A stretch of DNA of 64,000 nt from an uncultured Clostridia bacterium (GTDB lineage: Bacteria > Bacillota > Clostridia > TANB77 > CAG-508): positions 1-64,000 of the forward strand of contig CANDKR010000008.1 of the NCBI GenBank assembly GCA_947385375.1, given 5' to 3'. The number at the start of each line of letters is the position of its first letter. Position 1 is the stretch's first letter. The notes under the pieces are model-generated. The model worked only from the letters and a program-made list of their open reading frames with translations. It had not been told where the DNA came from and did not search any database. Below are positions 50,520-59,325 of this stretch, in pieces. A program made the translations under genes and the position numbers.

Positions 50520-50783
50520 TTAAACACCTCCTCTTTCCCAAGGCCATGGACTTTCTATCCATTCCCAGCCATTTTCCATAGGAGCATAGATACTAAGAGG
50601 TCCATACTCTTTTTGGTAAAGCATTTTTAAATCGTGTAATTGCTCTGCATAATCTGTGTGACATCTTAAAGCATTTTGATCACAAGGGTGAGTGTCAAGA
50701 TATAGAGCTAAATCATTTACAGCAAAAGCCAAAGAACGAATTTGACTCATAAGCATTTTTTGTCTATTAATTTCTGTATCCAT
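50520..50783 (-). CDS. cotJB: Spore coat protein CotJB
   Basis: 87 aa. SQIRSLAFAVNDLALYLDTH, YGPLSIYAP and WEWIESPWPWE are diagnostic. Starts at the ATG at 50783 (GGGGGT upstream); a longer frame continues into cotJA and is not used. Its stop abuts cotJC. Confidence 0.93.
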   Translation of the reverse strand: MDTEINRQKMLMSQIRSLAFAVNDLALYLDTHPCDQNALRCHTDYAEQLHDLKMLYQKEYGPLSIYAPMENGWEWIESPWPWERGGV

Positions 50784-50985
50784 TTGAGCAACCCCCTTCA
50801 TTATAATTTCTAAGATATTTATTTTCAGCAACAGATTGTAATGGCACATAAGGGCTTACAAGTTCTGGAAAAATAGTACCTTGTTTTAAGCCTTCACTAG
50901 GATTATATATTTTTGTCATTTTTTGTACAGGAACATAAGCGTGGCCATACATTGGGTTTGAAGTGAAAAAAGTATTAGTGTGCAT
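50767..50985 (-). CDS. cotJA: Spore coat protein CotJA
   Basis: 72 aa. YVPVQKMTKIYNPSEGLKQG and TIFPELVSPY match CotJA, the first gene of the cotJ operon, which in Bacillus is made in the mother cell. AAGGAGGAA lies upstream, and it overlaps cotJB by 17 bp. Confidence 0.93.
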   Translation of the reverse strand: MHTNTFFTSNPMYGHAYVPVQKMTKIYNPSEGLKQGTIFPELVSPYVPLQSVAENKYLRNYNEGGCSNGYRN

Positions 50986-51116
50986 AAAAATTCCTCCTTA
51001 TTTTAGAGTTACAATATATTTTATGTTTACTATGTAGGTTTTGTGAATTATTGGTCAAACCTATTGAAAAAAGGAAAATAGTTTTATAAAATAATGAAGA
51101 AGAAAAGGAGTAAATA

Positions 51117-52370
51117 ATGGAAGAAGAAATAAAAGCAAAAGCAGAATATTGTTTGAATTGTAAGTTAAAACCTTGTCAAAGTGCATGCCCACTTGGAAAT
51201 GATACAGCAGGTTTTATCAAATTAATTAAAGAAAATAAATTAAAAGAAGCATATGAGTTGCTACTAGAAACAACAGTTTTACAACCAGTTTGTAGTAGAA
51301 TTTGCCCACATGATAAGCAATGTCAAGGCAGTTGTGTAAGAGGTATAAAACAAACTCCAGTTAGTATTGGTGATATGGAAGCATATATAGGAGACCTTGC
51401 TATAAAAAATAACTGGAAAATAGATAAAAAATCTGAAGAAAAAAATAAAAAAGTAGCAGTAATAGGAGGTGGACCAACAGGTCTTACTTGTAGTGCTGTT
51501 CTTGCAAGAAATGGATATCAAGTAACTATATATGAAAAACATGATAAGCTTGGTGGAATAATGGTACATGGAATTCCTGATTTTAGATTAGATAGAGAAG
51601 TTCTACAAAAAACTATTGATAAAATAGTAGAGCTTGGAATTGAGGTTAAATTAAACTCTGAACTTGGACAAGACTATGCTTTAGATAGTTTAGCAAAAGA
51701 ATATGATGCCGTATATTTAGGCTTTGGAGCAAATATTTCTTCAAAAATGGGAATTGAAGGAGAAGATGTAGAAGGAGTACTTGGTGGAAATGAACTTTTA
51801 GAAAATAATATACATCCAGATTATACAGGAAAAACTGTTATAGTAAGTGGTGGTGGAAATGTTGCAATGGATACTTCAAGAACGGTAAAAAGACTTGGAG
51901 CAAAGAGAGTAATTGTAGTTTATAGACGCTCAAGAACAGAAATGCCAGCAGAAAAGAAAGAAATAGAAGAGGCAATTGAAGAAGGTGTAGAATTTTTCTT
52001 CCAAAATAATATAATAAAAATCTGTGGTGATAAAAAAGTAGAAAAAATCGAATGTGTAAAAACTGAGCTTGTTCAAAAAGAAGGAGAAAGTAGACTTTCA
52101 CCAGTAAATATAGAGGGAAGTAATTTCTTTATAGATGCAGATTATGTCATAATGGCAGTTGGATCAAAACCAGAAGCAGATTTGCTTAAAAAGTTAAACT
52201 TAGAATTAGACAAATGGGGTAGGATAAAAATAGATGAAAACTCTATGACTTCAAAAAAAGGAGTGTTTGCTGGTGGAGATGTAGTTGGCGCAAAAGCCAC
52301 TGTGGCTTGGGCTTCACGCTCTGGAAGAGACGCAGGAAATGCAATTATTAAATATTTAGAAAAAAACTAA
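51117..52370 (+). CDS. GltD-like FAD/NAD(P) oxidoreductase
   Basis: 417 aa. N-terminal Cys clusters (CLNCKLKPCQSACPLGNDTA and CSRICPHDKQCQGSCVRG) bind two 4Fe-4S clusters. GGGPTGLTCSAVLARNGY is the FAD and VSGGGNVAMDTSRTVKRLGA the NAD(P) dinucleotide fold. It is shorter than glutamate synthase beta subunits (about 480 aa) and stands alone, so it may support another reductase such as NfnB/SudA-type electron transfer. Confidence 0.88.
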   Translation: MEEEIKAKAEYCLNCKLKPCQSACPLGNDTAGFIKLIKENKLKEAYELLLETTVLQPVCSRICPHDKQCQGSCVRGIKQTPVSIGDMEAYIGDLAIKNNWKIDKKSEEKNKKVAVIGGGPTGLTCSAVLARNGYQVTIYEKHDKLGGIMVHGIPDFRLDREVLQKTIDKIVELGIEVKLNSELGQDYALDSLAKEYDAVYLGFGANISSKMGIEGEDVEGVLGGNELLENNIHPDYTGKTVIVSGGGNVAMDTSRTVKRLGAKRVIVVYRRSRTEMPAEKKEIEEAIEEGVEFFFQNNIIKICGDKKVEKIECVKTELVQKEGESRLSPVNIEGSNFFIDADYVIMAVGSKPEADLLKKLNLELDKWGRIKIDENSMTSKKGVFAGGDVVGAKATVAWASRSGRDAGNAIIKYLEKN

Positions 52371-52445
52371 AAAAGACTAGATTTATGATGTATTTTAATA
52401 TATAATGATATAAGTTAAAATATGTAAAAATTAAGGATGTTTAAA

Positions 52446-53795
52446 ATGTTATTAGAAAAAGTAATATTTAATTTATTAGCTTTTTCCTTATTTATCATAG
52501 TTTTCTTTAAGATAATAAGGAAAAATGACACAAATTATATATTTTTATTGATACTTCAAGCCTTAGGAATAACAATTAGTTTTTTTGAAATTTCCATAGG
52601 AATTGATGCTATTTTGATTATAAAAGCTGTAAGATATATGCTTTCTATATTCTTACCACTAGCAATTATTGTTATGGAATTTACTGGTGTAAATTTCTCA
52701 GAGTTTGTTAGTGTAATGCTTGCAAAAGTATTGTTTCTTTTTGGCGATACTAAAGCTGCAAAAGCGATATTAGTTAAACTAGTTACCAAATATCCAAATA
52801 GTTATTTAGGACATCAAAATCTTGGAAAAATTTACGAATATGAAGGTGGTATGAGACGTGCAATAGATGAGTACGTAGCAGCTGTTGACATTAAGAAAAA
52901 TGATTATGATTCATATTATAAAATAGCAAATTTACTTAAAGAACTAGGCAAAAAAGACGAAGCAATAGAAATGCTTGATAATTTAGTTAAAAATAAGCCT
53001 GATTATTATGAAGGCTCTTGCTTGCTAGGTGATTTACTTTGTGAGCAAGAACGTTTTAAAGAAGCTGCAAATGTGTATCAGTCAGCACTTAAATATAAGC
53101 CTGACGATTTTGAATTGTATTATAATTTAGGCATTGTTTATACAAGACTTAGTGATTTCCAACTTGCAAAAGAGATGTATGAAAAAGCTGCGGAAATCAA
53201 TCATAGATTATATGGAGCACATTATAATTTAGGTCAAATTGCACTTATAGAAAAGGACTTAGATACAGCAGAACAATACTTTGAAAATAGTTTATATGGT
53301 GAGCTTGAAGCTATGTCTTATTATCAACTTGCAAAAGTATGTGCCCTAAAAGGTGAGAAAGATAAAGCAATTAATTTCATAAATAAAGCAATAGAACTAG
53401 AACCAAAGTTACTTAAGATAGCTGCAAAAGATAGAGCTTTTAAAGACATCAAAGAATATATCACAGTATCAGTTGATATGACATCAAAAGAAGAGCCTGC
53501 TCACGAAGTACAAGAGGAAGAATTAGACGAAAAAGTGGTTTATGATAAGAAAACACATATATTAAAACGTGAAGAGAGGGCAGCTCAAATTTTCTTAGAA
53601 GAAACGAATAATTTGATTGATGAAATCAGTGAGAATACCGAAAAAGAAGAGCCTGCCAAAGTAATAGAGGCATCAGAAAAAGAGACTAAACGTAGTAGTA
53701 TGATTATTGATACAGAAAGACTTAAAAAACTTGAAGAAATAGATAATAGAGAAGAACAAGAAAAAGAAGCTGAAAAAGTTGAAAATGAAGAGTAA
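52446..53795 (+). CDS. Membrane-anchored TPR protein
   Basis: 449 aa. Three hydrophobic segments lie in the first 90 residues, then about six tetratricopeptide repeats (units such as DSYYKIANLLKELGKKDEAI and FELYYNLGIVYTRLSDFQLA) and an acidic tail from about 345. It probably scaffolds proteins at the membrane inner face. I prefer the ATG at 52446, because the one at 52437 overlaps the AAGGA site. Confidence 0.8.
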   Translation: MLLEKVIFNLLAFSLFIIVFFKIIRKNDTNYIFLLILQALGITISFFEISIGIDAILIIKAVRYMLSIFLPLAIIVMEFTGVNFSEFVSVMLAKVLFLFGDTKAAKAILVKLVTKYPNSYLGHQNLGKIYEYEGGMRRAIDEYVAAVDIKKNDYDSYYKIANLLKELGKKDEAIEMLDNLVKNKPDYYEGSCLLGDLLCEQERFKEAANVYQSALKYKPDDFELYYNLGIVYTRLSDFQLAKEMYEKAAEINHRLYGAHYNLGQIALIEKDLDTAEQYFENSLYGELEAMSYYQLAKVCALKGEKDKAINFINKAIELEPKLLKIAAKDRAFKDIKEYITVSVDMTSKEEPAHEVQEEELDEKVVYDKKTHILKREERAAQIFLEETNNLIDEISENTEKEEPAKVIEASEKETKRSSMIIDTERLKKLEEIDNREEQEKEAEKVENEE

Positions 53796-53848
53796 TCCGA
53801 GAATAAAATACATAAGATAAAATATAATGGAAAGAAGGAGTGATTATT

Positions 53849-54718
53849 TTGAAAAAAACAATATCAGTAGTAGGTGGAGACCTACGTATCGTTAAGCTTA
53901 TCGGAATGCTTATAAAAGATGGCTATACAGTTTATACTTATGGCTTAGAGCAATCAGAAGAGCTTTTAGGAATGGAAAAAGTTGAGATGTGCCCAACTTT
54001 AGAGGAAGTTATGTCAGCTTCTGAGGTAGTTATCGGACCTATTCCAGTAACAAGTGATAGAAAAAATTTATCAATGCCTTTTAGTAATATTAAGTTACCA
54101 GTAGAAGAATTTGTTTCTAAAGTGTCTTGTAAAGCGTTAATTGCAGGAACACTTTCAGACGATTACAGAAAAGCATTAGAAGCTAAAAATGTAAATTATG
54201 TTGATGTTTTAAAAAGAGAAGAGTTTACTATTTTAAACACAATTGCAACAGCAGAAGGAACAATACAAATTGCTATGGAAGAAACCCAAAAAACAGTTCA
54301 TGGCAGTAAAGTACTTATATTAGGTTTTGGTAGAATTGGTAAGGTACTTGCAAAAATGCTAGATGGTATTGGAGCAGAAGTATCTTGCGAGGCTAGAAAA
54401 AATGAGGATATATCTTGGATTAAAGCCTATGGCTATGAACCAATTTACTTAAATGAATTAAATGATAATTTAGGAAACTATGATATTATCATTAATACAA
54501 TACCTTTTCAAATTTTAGATAGTGAAAGATTAGATTTAGTAAAAAAAGATGTTGTGCTAATTGATGTAGCATCAAATCCAGGTGGAGTTGATAGAAAAGC
54601 AGCAAAAGAGAAAGATTTAAAATTAATTTGGGCTTTATCACTACCTGCTAAAGTTGCACCACTTACTTCAGCAATTTATATTAAAGAAACAATATATCAC
54701 GTATTAAAAGAAATTTAA
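53849..54718 (+). CDS. dpaA: Dipicolinate synthase subunit A
   Basis: 289 aa. The N-terminal ISVVGGDLRIVKLIGMLIKD and the Rossmann motif LILGFGRIGKVLAKML match DpaA/SpoVFA, which with DpaB makes the spore-core compound dipicolinic acid. No dpaB follows; uppP is next. It is read from TTG 53849 eight bases after AAGGAG; a GTG three codons upstream lies at that site. Confidence 0.92.
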   Translation: MKKTISVVGGDLRIVKLIGMLIKDGYTVYTYGLEQSEELLGMEKVEMCPTLEEVMSASEVVIGPIPVTSDRKNLSMPFSNIKLPVEEFVSKVSCKALIAGTLSDDYRKALEAKNVNYVDVLKREEFTILNTIATAEGTIQIAMEETQKTVHGSKVLILGFGRIGKVLAKMLDGIGAEVSCEARKNEDISWIKAYGYEPIYLNELNDNLGNYDIIINTIPFQILDSERLDLVKKDVVLIDVASNPGGVDRKAAKEKDLKLIWALSLPAKVAPLTSAIYIKETIYHVLKEI

Positions 54719-54748
54719 AACATGTGACATAAGAAGGGAAAAGAACAA

Positions 54749-55537
54749 ATGACAGTATTTCAAGCAGTAGTTTTAGGCATTATACAAGGACTTACAGAGT
54801 TTTTACCAATATCAAGCTCTGCACATTTAAACATAATGCCTTGGCTTTTTAATTGGGAGCAAATCCCAGAATCTTTTGATATAGCTTTGCATTTTGGAAC
54901 ATTACTTGCAATTTGCATATATTTCTTCAAAGATTGGATAGATTTAATTATTGGAGGATATAAAAAGGCATTCAAAAAAGAAGATAGTACAAGTGGAAGG
55001 ATATTTTGGTACATAGTTATTGCAACAATACCTACTGGAATTTTGAGTTTGGTATTAGACGCATTTTCAGAGAAGTTTTTACCAGGTATGGCACCAATAG
55101 CAGTAGCACTAATTGTAATGGGTATCTTATTATATGTTATAGATAAGAAACAACCAGCAGATGTAGGCTATGATGATATAAATTTTAAACAAGGTTTTTT
55201 AGTAGGACTTTCACAAGCCATAGCAGCAGCATTTCCGGGAGTTTCACGTTCTGGAATTACAATGACAGTATCAAGACTTTTTAAGATTGATAGAGAGTCA
55301 GCAGCTAGATATTCATTCTTACTATCAGCACCTGTAATACTTGCAGCAGTAGTACTTAAATTAGGAGAATTTGTTATAGATTTACCATTTATAATAGGTG
55401 TTTTAGCAAGTTTTATATCAGGATTATTAGTTATAAAATTTTTAATGGGATATTTGAAAAAAGGAAGTTTCAAAATATTCGCAGTATATAGAGTAATATT
55501 AGGCTTAATAATTTTCGCAGTATTAATTATGAAATAA
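54749..55537 (+). CDS. uppP: Undecaprenyl-diphosphatase
   Basis: 262 aa, multi-pass membrane enzyme recycling the lipid carrier of wall synthesis. The catalytic segments EFLPISSSAH and FPGVSRSGITM are intact. Loss or change in such genes affects bacitracin sensitivity. AAGGGAA lies upstream. Confidence 0.95.
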   Translation: MTVFQAVVLGIIQGLTEFLPISSSAHLNIMPWLFNWEQIPESFDIALHFGTLLAICIYFFKDWIDLIIGGYKKAFKKEDSTSGRIFWYIVIATIPTGILSLVLDAFSEKFLPGMAPIAVALIVMGILLYVIDKKQPADVGYDDINFKQGFLVGLSQAIAAAFPGVSRSGITMTVSRLFKIDRESAARYSFLLSAPVILAAVVLKLGEFVIDLPFIIGVLASFISGLLVIKFLMGYLKKGSFKIFAVYRVILGLIIFAVLIMK

Positions 55538-55552
55538 ATGGAGGGATAAGAT

Positions 55553-56236
55553 ATGAGCCGTGGAAAAAGAATGATGGAAGAAGATGAAGGTTTTGACTGG
55601 AGTGAAATTCCATATAAGAAAATCGGAATAATTGCTTTAGTAGTAGCTTTAGTTATAATTATAGTTGTTTTTGCGATTCATATGGTAAACAAAAGAAAAG
55701 AACTTGATGAGGCAAATGCAAAGGCTAATACAGTTACACAAGAGCCAGTTGTTGAGCCAGGTATGCCATCTGAATATAAGGGGTACAGCGTTTTAGGAGA
55801 AATAATTATTGACAAGATAAACATAGATGAATATATTCTAGACAGTAAAGAAAATGCAGCAATGGAAGTAGCACCAGTTAGATTGTATGGACCAAGTATA
55901 AATACTGAAGGTAATTTATGTATAGCAGGACACAATTATGATGAAGTATTTAAGAAGCTTACAGAGTTAGAAGCTGGTGATAAGTTCACATTATTAGATA
56001 GGGCAGAAGTAGGTCAAGATTATGTTATAAAAGAGAAAAAAGAAGTTGAACCAACTGACTTAAATGTGCTAATGCCAGTTGAAGGCAAGAAACAAGTAAC
56101 ACTTATTACTTGTACAGAAGGTTCTACAAAAAGATTAGTACTTGTTGCAGAAGCACAAGATGTGGTAGGAGCTGATACAACAGATACTACTGGCACAACT
56201 GATGATAATACTAATACAGTAGATAATGAAGGATAA
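55553..56236 (+). CDS. Sortase (class D/E-like)
   Basis: 227 aa. An N-terminal membrane segment (about 25-45) is followed by the sortase barrel: IIIDKINIDEYIL, CIAGHNYDEVF (catalytic His), VTLITCTEG (catalytic Cys) and KRLVLVAE (Arg). The C terminus has an acidic Thr/Asp repeat. It cuts a sorting signal and joins the protein to the wall. The next gene encodes a likely substrate. Confidence 0.9.
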   Translation: MSRGKRMMEEDEGFDWSEIPYKKIGIIALVVALVIIIVVFAIHMVNKRKELDEANAKANTVTQEPVVEPGMPSEYKGYSVLGEIIIDKINIDEYILDSKENAAMEVAPVRLYGPSINTEGNLCIAGHNYDEVFKKLTELEAGDKFTLLDRAEVGQDYVIKEKKEVEPTDLNVLMPVEGKKQVTLITCTEGSTKRLVLVAEAQDVVGADTTDTTGTTDDNTNTVDNEG

Positions 56237-56260
56237 TTTAAACGAAGGAGGAATGCTAAA

Positions 56261-57424
56261 ATGAGAAAAAGTATTGAAAAAATTTTTATAGTAATAGTTA
56301 TAGTAAGTTTGGCATTTGGAATAATTGGTTTAAATTATTCTTATGCCGGAGAAGCAACAATTTCTGTTGGAGCAGCCAAACCAGGACAAGACTTTAATAT
56401 CACAATAAATATGCCAGGAGATGCTGTTGCATATGAATTTAATTTAGAAGTTACTTTTGCAGATAATTCAAAACAATCAACTAAAGAAGCAGATGCTTCT
56501 ACTAGTTTAGGGAGTATAGGAAATAAAACTTTAACTTTTAAAGCACCAGTGGCAGGAAATGCAAAAGTAAGAGTTACAAATTTAATTATTAGTGATAAAT
56601 CTGGTAATAAAATAAATTCACAATCAACATTGGAACAAGGATTTTCAGTTACAGCAGATGCACCAGCACAACAACAGCCACCAGCTCAGCAACCACCACA
56701 ACCTACAACTACTGATGAGCCAGGTTACACAAAAACAGGTGATACAGTTTATGCGTTAGAAAAATTAAATGTTAGAAAATCAGCATCAACTAGTGGAGAA
56801 AAGTTAGGGGCATTAAAGAAAGATGACAAAACTGTAAGAATATCAGTTGGAGCAAATGGTTGGGATAAAATAAACTTTAATGGTGGAACAGGTTATGTAA
56901 TGTCAAAATATCTTACAACAAAAAGCCCAGAAGATAGAGCAAAAGAAGAGCCAAAATGGACTGATACAAATGATACAGTTTATAGTTTAGCAGATCTTAA
57001 TGTTCGTGAAGGCTGGGGAACATCATATAAAACTGTTGGTGGATTATCAATAGGTGATTCAGTAAAAAGATTAGCAACTGGTGAAAACGGTTGGGATAAG
57101 ATAGAATATGAAGGAAAAACAGCTTATGTAACTTCAAAATACTTAACAACTAGTAAAGCAGAAGCAGACAAAAAACTAGAAAGCTTAGAGGAAAATACTG
57201 TAAATGAAGTAGATGAAACAAACACTGTTGATAACAATACAGTTGCAGATACAAATATAGTAGGCGACCCAGACGTGTATAACACTATTGTAGATGAAAT
57301 CGGTGTACTTCCACAAGTTGGAACTAGCACAGGTAGCTACATATATTACATATCAATCGTTATTGCAATAATTATGGTTTCAGTAGTAGGACTAAAGATA
57401 CGTACTAAAGAAATTGATGAATAA
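56261..57424 (+). CDS. Surface protein with two SH3b repeats and LPQVG signal
   Basis: 387 aa. Signal peptide (residues 1-28), a beta-sandwich domain with GAAKPGQDFNITINM, a Pro/Gln linker, two SH3b repeats (TVYALEKLNVRKSAST and TVYSLADLNVREGWGT), then an Asn/Val/Asp-rich stalk. It ends with LPQVGTSTG, a membrane span (about 360-380) and a basic tail. The C-terminal signal resembles LPxTG with Val for Thr, so the adjacent sortase may have relaxed specificity. Confidence 0.85.
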   Translation: MRKSIEKIFIVIVIVSLAFGIIGLNYSYAGEATISVGAAKPGQDFNITINMPGDAVAYEFNLEVTFADNSKQSTKEADASTSLGSIGNKTLTFKAPVAGNAKVRVTNLIISDKSGNKINSQSTLEQGFSVTADAPAQQQPPAQQPPQPTTTDEPGYTKTGDTVYALEKLNVRKSASTSGEKLGALKKDDKTVRISVGANGWDKINFNGGTGYVMSKYLTTKSPEDRAKEEPKWTDTNDTVYSLADLNVREGWGTSYKTVGGLSIGDSVKRLATGENGWDKIEYEGKTAYVTSKYLTTSKAEADKKLESLEENTVNEVDETNTVDNNTVADTNIVGDPDVYNTIVDEIGVLPQVGTSTGSYIYYISIVIAIIMVSVVGLKIRTKEIDE

Positions 57425-57448
57425 TTGGTTGTTAAAAGGAAGGTAAAT

Positions 57449-58294
57449 ATGGCACAAATTTTAGATGGAAAAGAGTTATCAAAAAAGGTAAAAGATGGTG
57501 TTAAAGTAAAGGTTGATAAGCTAAAAGAAAAAGGAATAAATCCTAAACTTGCAGTTATAATGGTTGGCAATAATAGCGCATCATCAGTTTATGTAAAAAA
57601 CAAATCAAAGGCTTGCGAAAATGCAGGAATTGATTTTGAAGAATTCTTTTTACCTGAAGAAACTACGGAAGATGAATTAGTTGAGTTAATAGAAAAATTA
57701 AATCAGGATAAATTAGTTCATGGTATTTTACTACAAAGTCCAGTGCCAAAACACATAAATATAAATAGAGCATTTGAGACGATTTCACCATCAAAAGATG
57801 TTGACGGTTTTAATGCAATAAATGTTGGAAACCTTACAATTGGTAGAGATTGTTTCGTTTCTTGTACACCTTGGGGTGTTATGAGAATGCTAGAAGAATA
57901 TAATATTGATGTAACAGGTAAAACAGCAGTAGTAATTGGAAGAAGTAATATTGTTGGAAAACCAATGTTACAATGCTTACTTTCAAAAGACGCAACAGTT
58001 ACTATTTGTCACTCAAAAACTAAAGACTTAGAAGAAGTAGTAAGTCGTGCAGATATTGTTATTGCAGCCATTGGAAAGCCTAATTTTGTTACAGGCAAAA
58101 TGATAAAAGATGGTGCAGTTGTAATAGATGTTGGAATAAATAGATTAGAAAATGGCAAACTTTGTGGAGATGTAAATTATGAAGAAGCTTTCCCAAAAGC
58201 AAGCTACATAACACCAGTTCCAGGCGGAGTTGGACCAATGACAGTTGCAATGCTTTTAGAAAATGTTGTAAAAGCAGCAGAAGAAAAAACTTAA
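57449..58294 (+). CDS. folD: FolD, methylene-THF dehydrogenase/cyclohydrolase
   Basis: 281 aa bifunctional enzyme of one-carbon metabolism. SSVYVKNKSKACENAGI (catalytic Tyr/Lys), PSKDVDGFNAINVG, VVIGRSNIVGKPM and TPVPGGVGPMTVAMLLEN are diagnostic. The ATG at 57449 has AGGAAGG upstream; an earlier in-frame start overlaps the previous gene end. Confidence 0.96.
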   Translation: MAQILDGKELSKKVKDGVKVKVDKLKEKGINPKLAVIMVGNNSASSVYVKNKSKACENAGIDFEEFFLPEETTEDELVELIEKLNQDKLVHGILLQSPVPKHININRAFETISPSKDVDGFNAINVGNLTIGRDCFVSCTPWGVMRMLEEYNIDVTGKTAVVIGRSNIVGKPMLQCLLSKDATVTICHSKTKDLEEVVSRADIVIAAIGKPNFVTGKMIKDGAVVIDVGINRLENGKLCGDVNYEEAFPKASYITPVPGGVGPMTVAMLLENVVKAAEEKT

Positions 58295-58316
58295 GAAAAG
58301 TAAATATATAACTTAG

Positions 58317-58342
58317 GGGCGCAAGGGATACTTGCGTCTTTT
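58317..58342 (+). terminator. Terminator after folD
   Basis: GCGCAAG (58319-58325), GGATA loop and CTTGCGT (58331-58337), followed by CTTTTC. Confidence 0.78.
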
Positions 58343-58369
58343 CGTATGTATCCCACTAAGGAGGTATAT

Positions 58370-59223
58370 ATGAATGAATTTGATGTATGGTTTTCTAGAG
58401 TAGAAATTCCAAATAAAAAGAAGTTAGAGATTTTAAGTTATTACACACCAGATAGAGTGTGGCAGATGGATAGGGCAGAGCTAAACCATAAAGGTTTAGA
58501 TGATTTTACGATTACAAGAATATTAGATAGAAAGTATAGAGATAATGTAGAAGAGTATTATACTTATCTAAAAAATCATAGGATACATTTGATGACTTTG
58601 AAGGATTATTTTTATCCACAAAAATTAATGGATATTCCTGATTTTCCAGCATATTTATATGTAAAGGGGAATAAGAAAATATTAGAAGAGGACAGTGTTG
58701 CAATAATTGGTTCAAGATATTGTACAAGTCAGGGTAAAGGTATAGCCTATAATACAGCAAAACAGTTAGGTGATAAAAACATAAATGTAGTAAGTGGTCT
58801 CGCAAATGGTATAGACACTTATGCACATACTGGAAGTTTAAGTAGTAGTTTTGGTAAAACAATTGCAGTACTTGCAAATGGACTTGCAAATACCGATATT
58901 TATCCTCAAGAAAATTTGAAACTTGCAAAAGAAATAGTAAGACAAGGTGGAGCACTTGTTTCAGAGCATATAGTAGGAACAAAAGCTAAAAGAGAATATT
59001 TCCCCGCTAGAAACCGTATTATAAGCGGACTTTCAAATAAAATTTTAGTAGTAGAAGCAGGAGAAAAAAGTGGAACTATGATTACCGTGCGGTCAGGCTT
59101 TAGACCAAGGAAGAGATGTGTTTGCAGTGCCACGGAAGAATAAATGATAAATGCTCTCAAGGTACTAATTTACTAATAAAAGAAGGAGCTTATATGTTCA
59201 CAAAAACAGAGGATTTAATTTAA
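58370..59223 (+). CDS. dprA: DprA/Smf, needs two +1 shifts at CGG
   Basis: DNA-processing protein that loads RecA on incoming single strands. The Rossmann part is clear: VAIIGSRYCTSQGKGIAY, VSGLANGIDTYAHTG, GLANTDIYPQEN and EYFPARNRIISGLS. In the first frame the family match is lost at 59090 after TMITV and the frame stops at 59143. Dropping C59090 (GTG-CGG to GTG-GGT) gives GQALDQGRDVFAVP; dropping C59133 (CCA-CGG to CCA-GGA) then gives GRINDKCSQGTNLLIKEGAY, the standard DprA end, to TAA 59221-59223 (283 aa). The ATG at 58370 has AAGGAGGT upstream. Confidence 0.88.
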
Positions 59224-59325
59224 TAGAATATTAAGGAAAAAATGTCATAAAATACTTTCAATTTTTTCAAAGTATGATATAATGATATGGTATATTAAAA
59301 ACTAACAAAAGGAGGTTTTTTTAAT

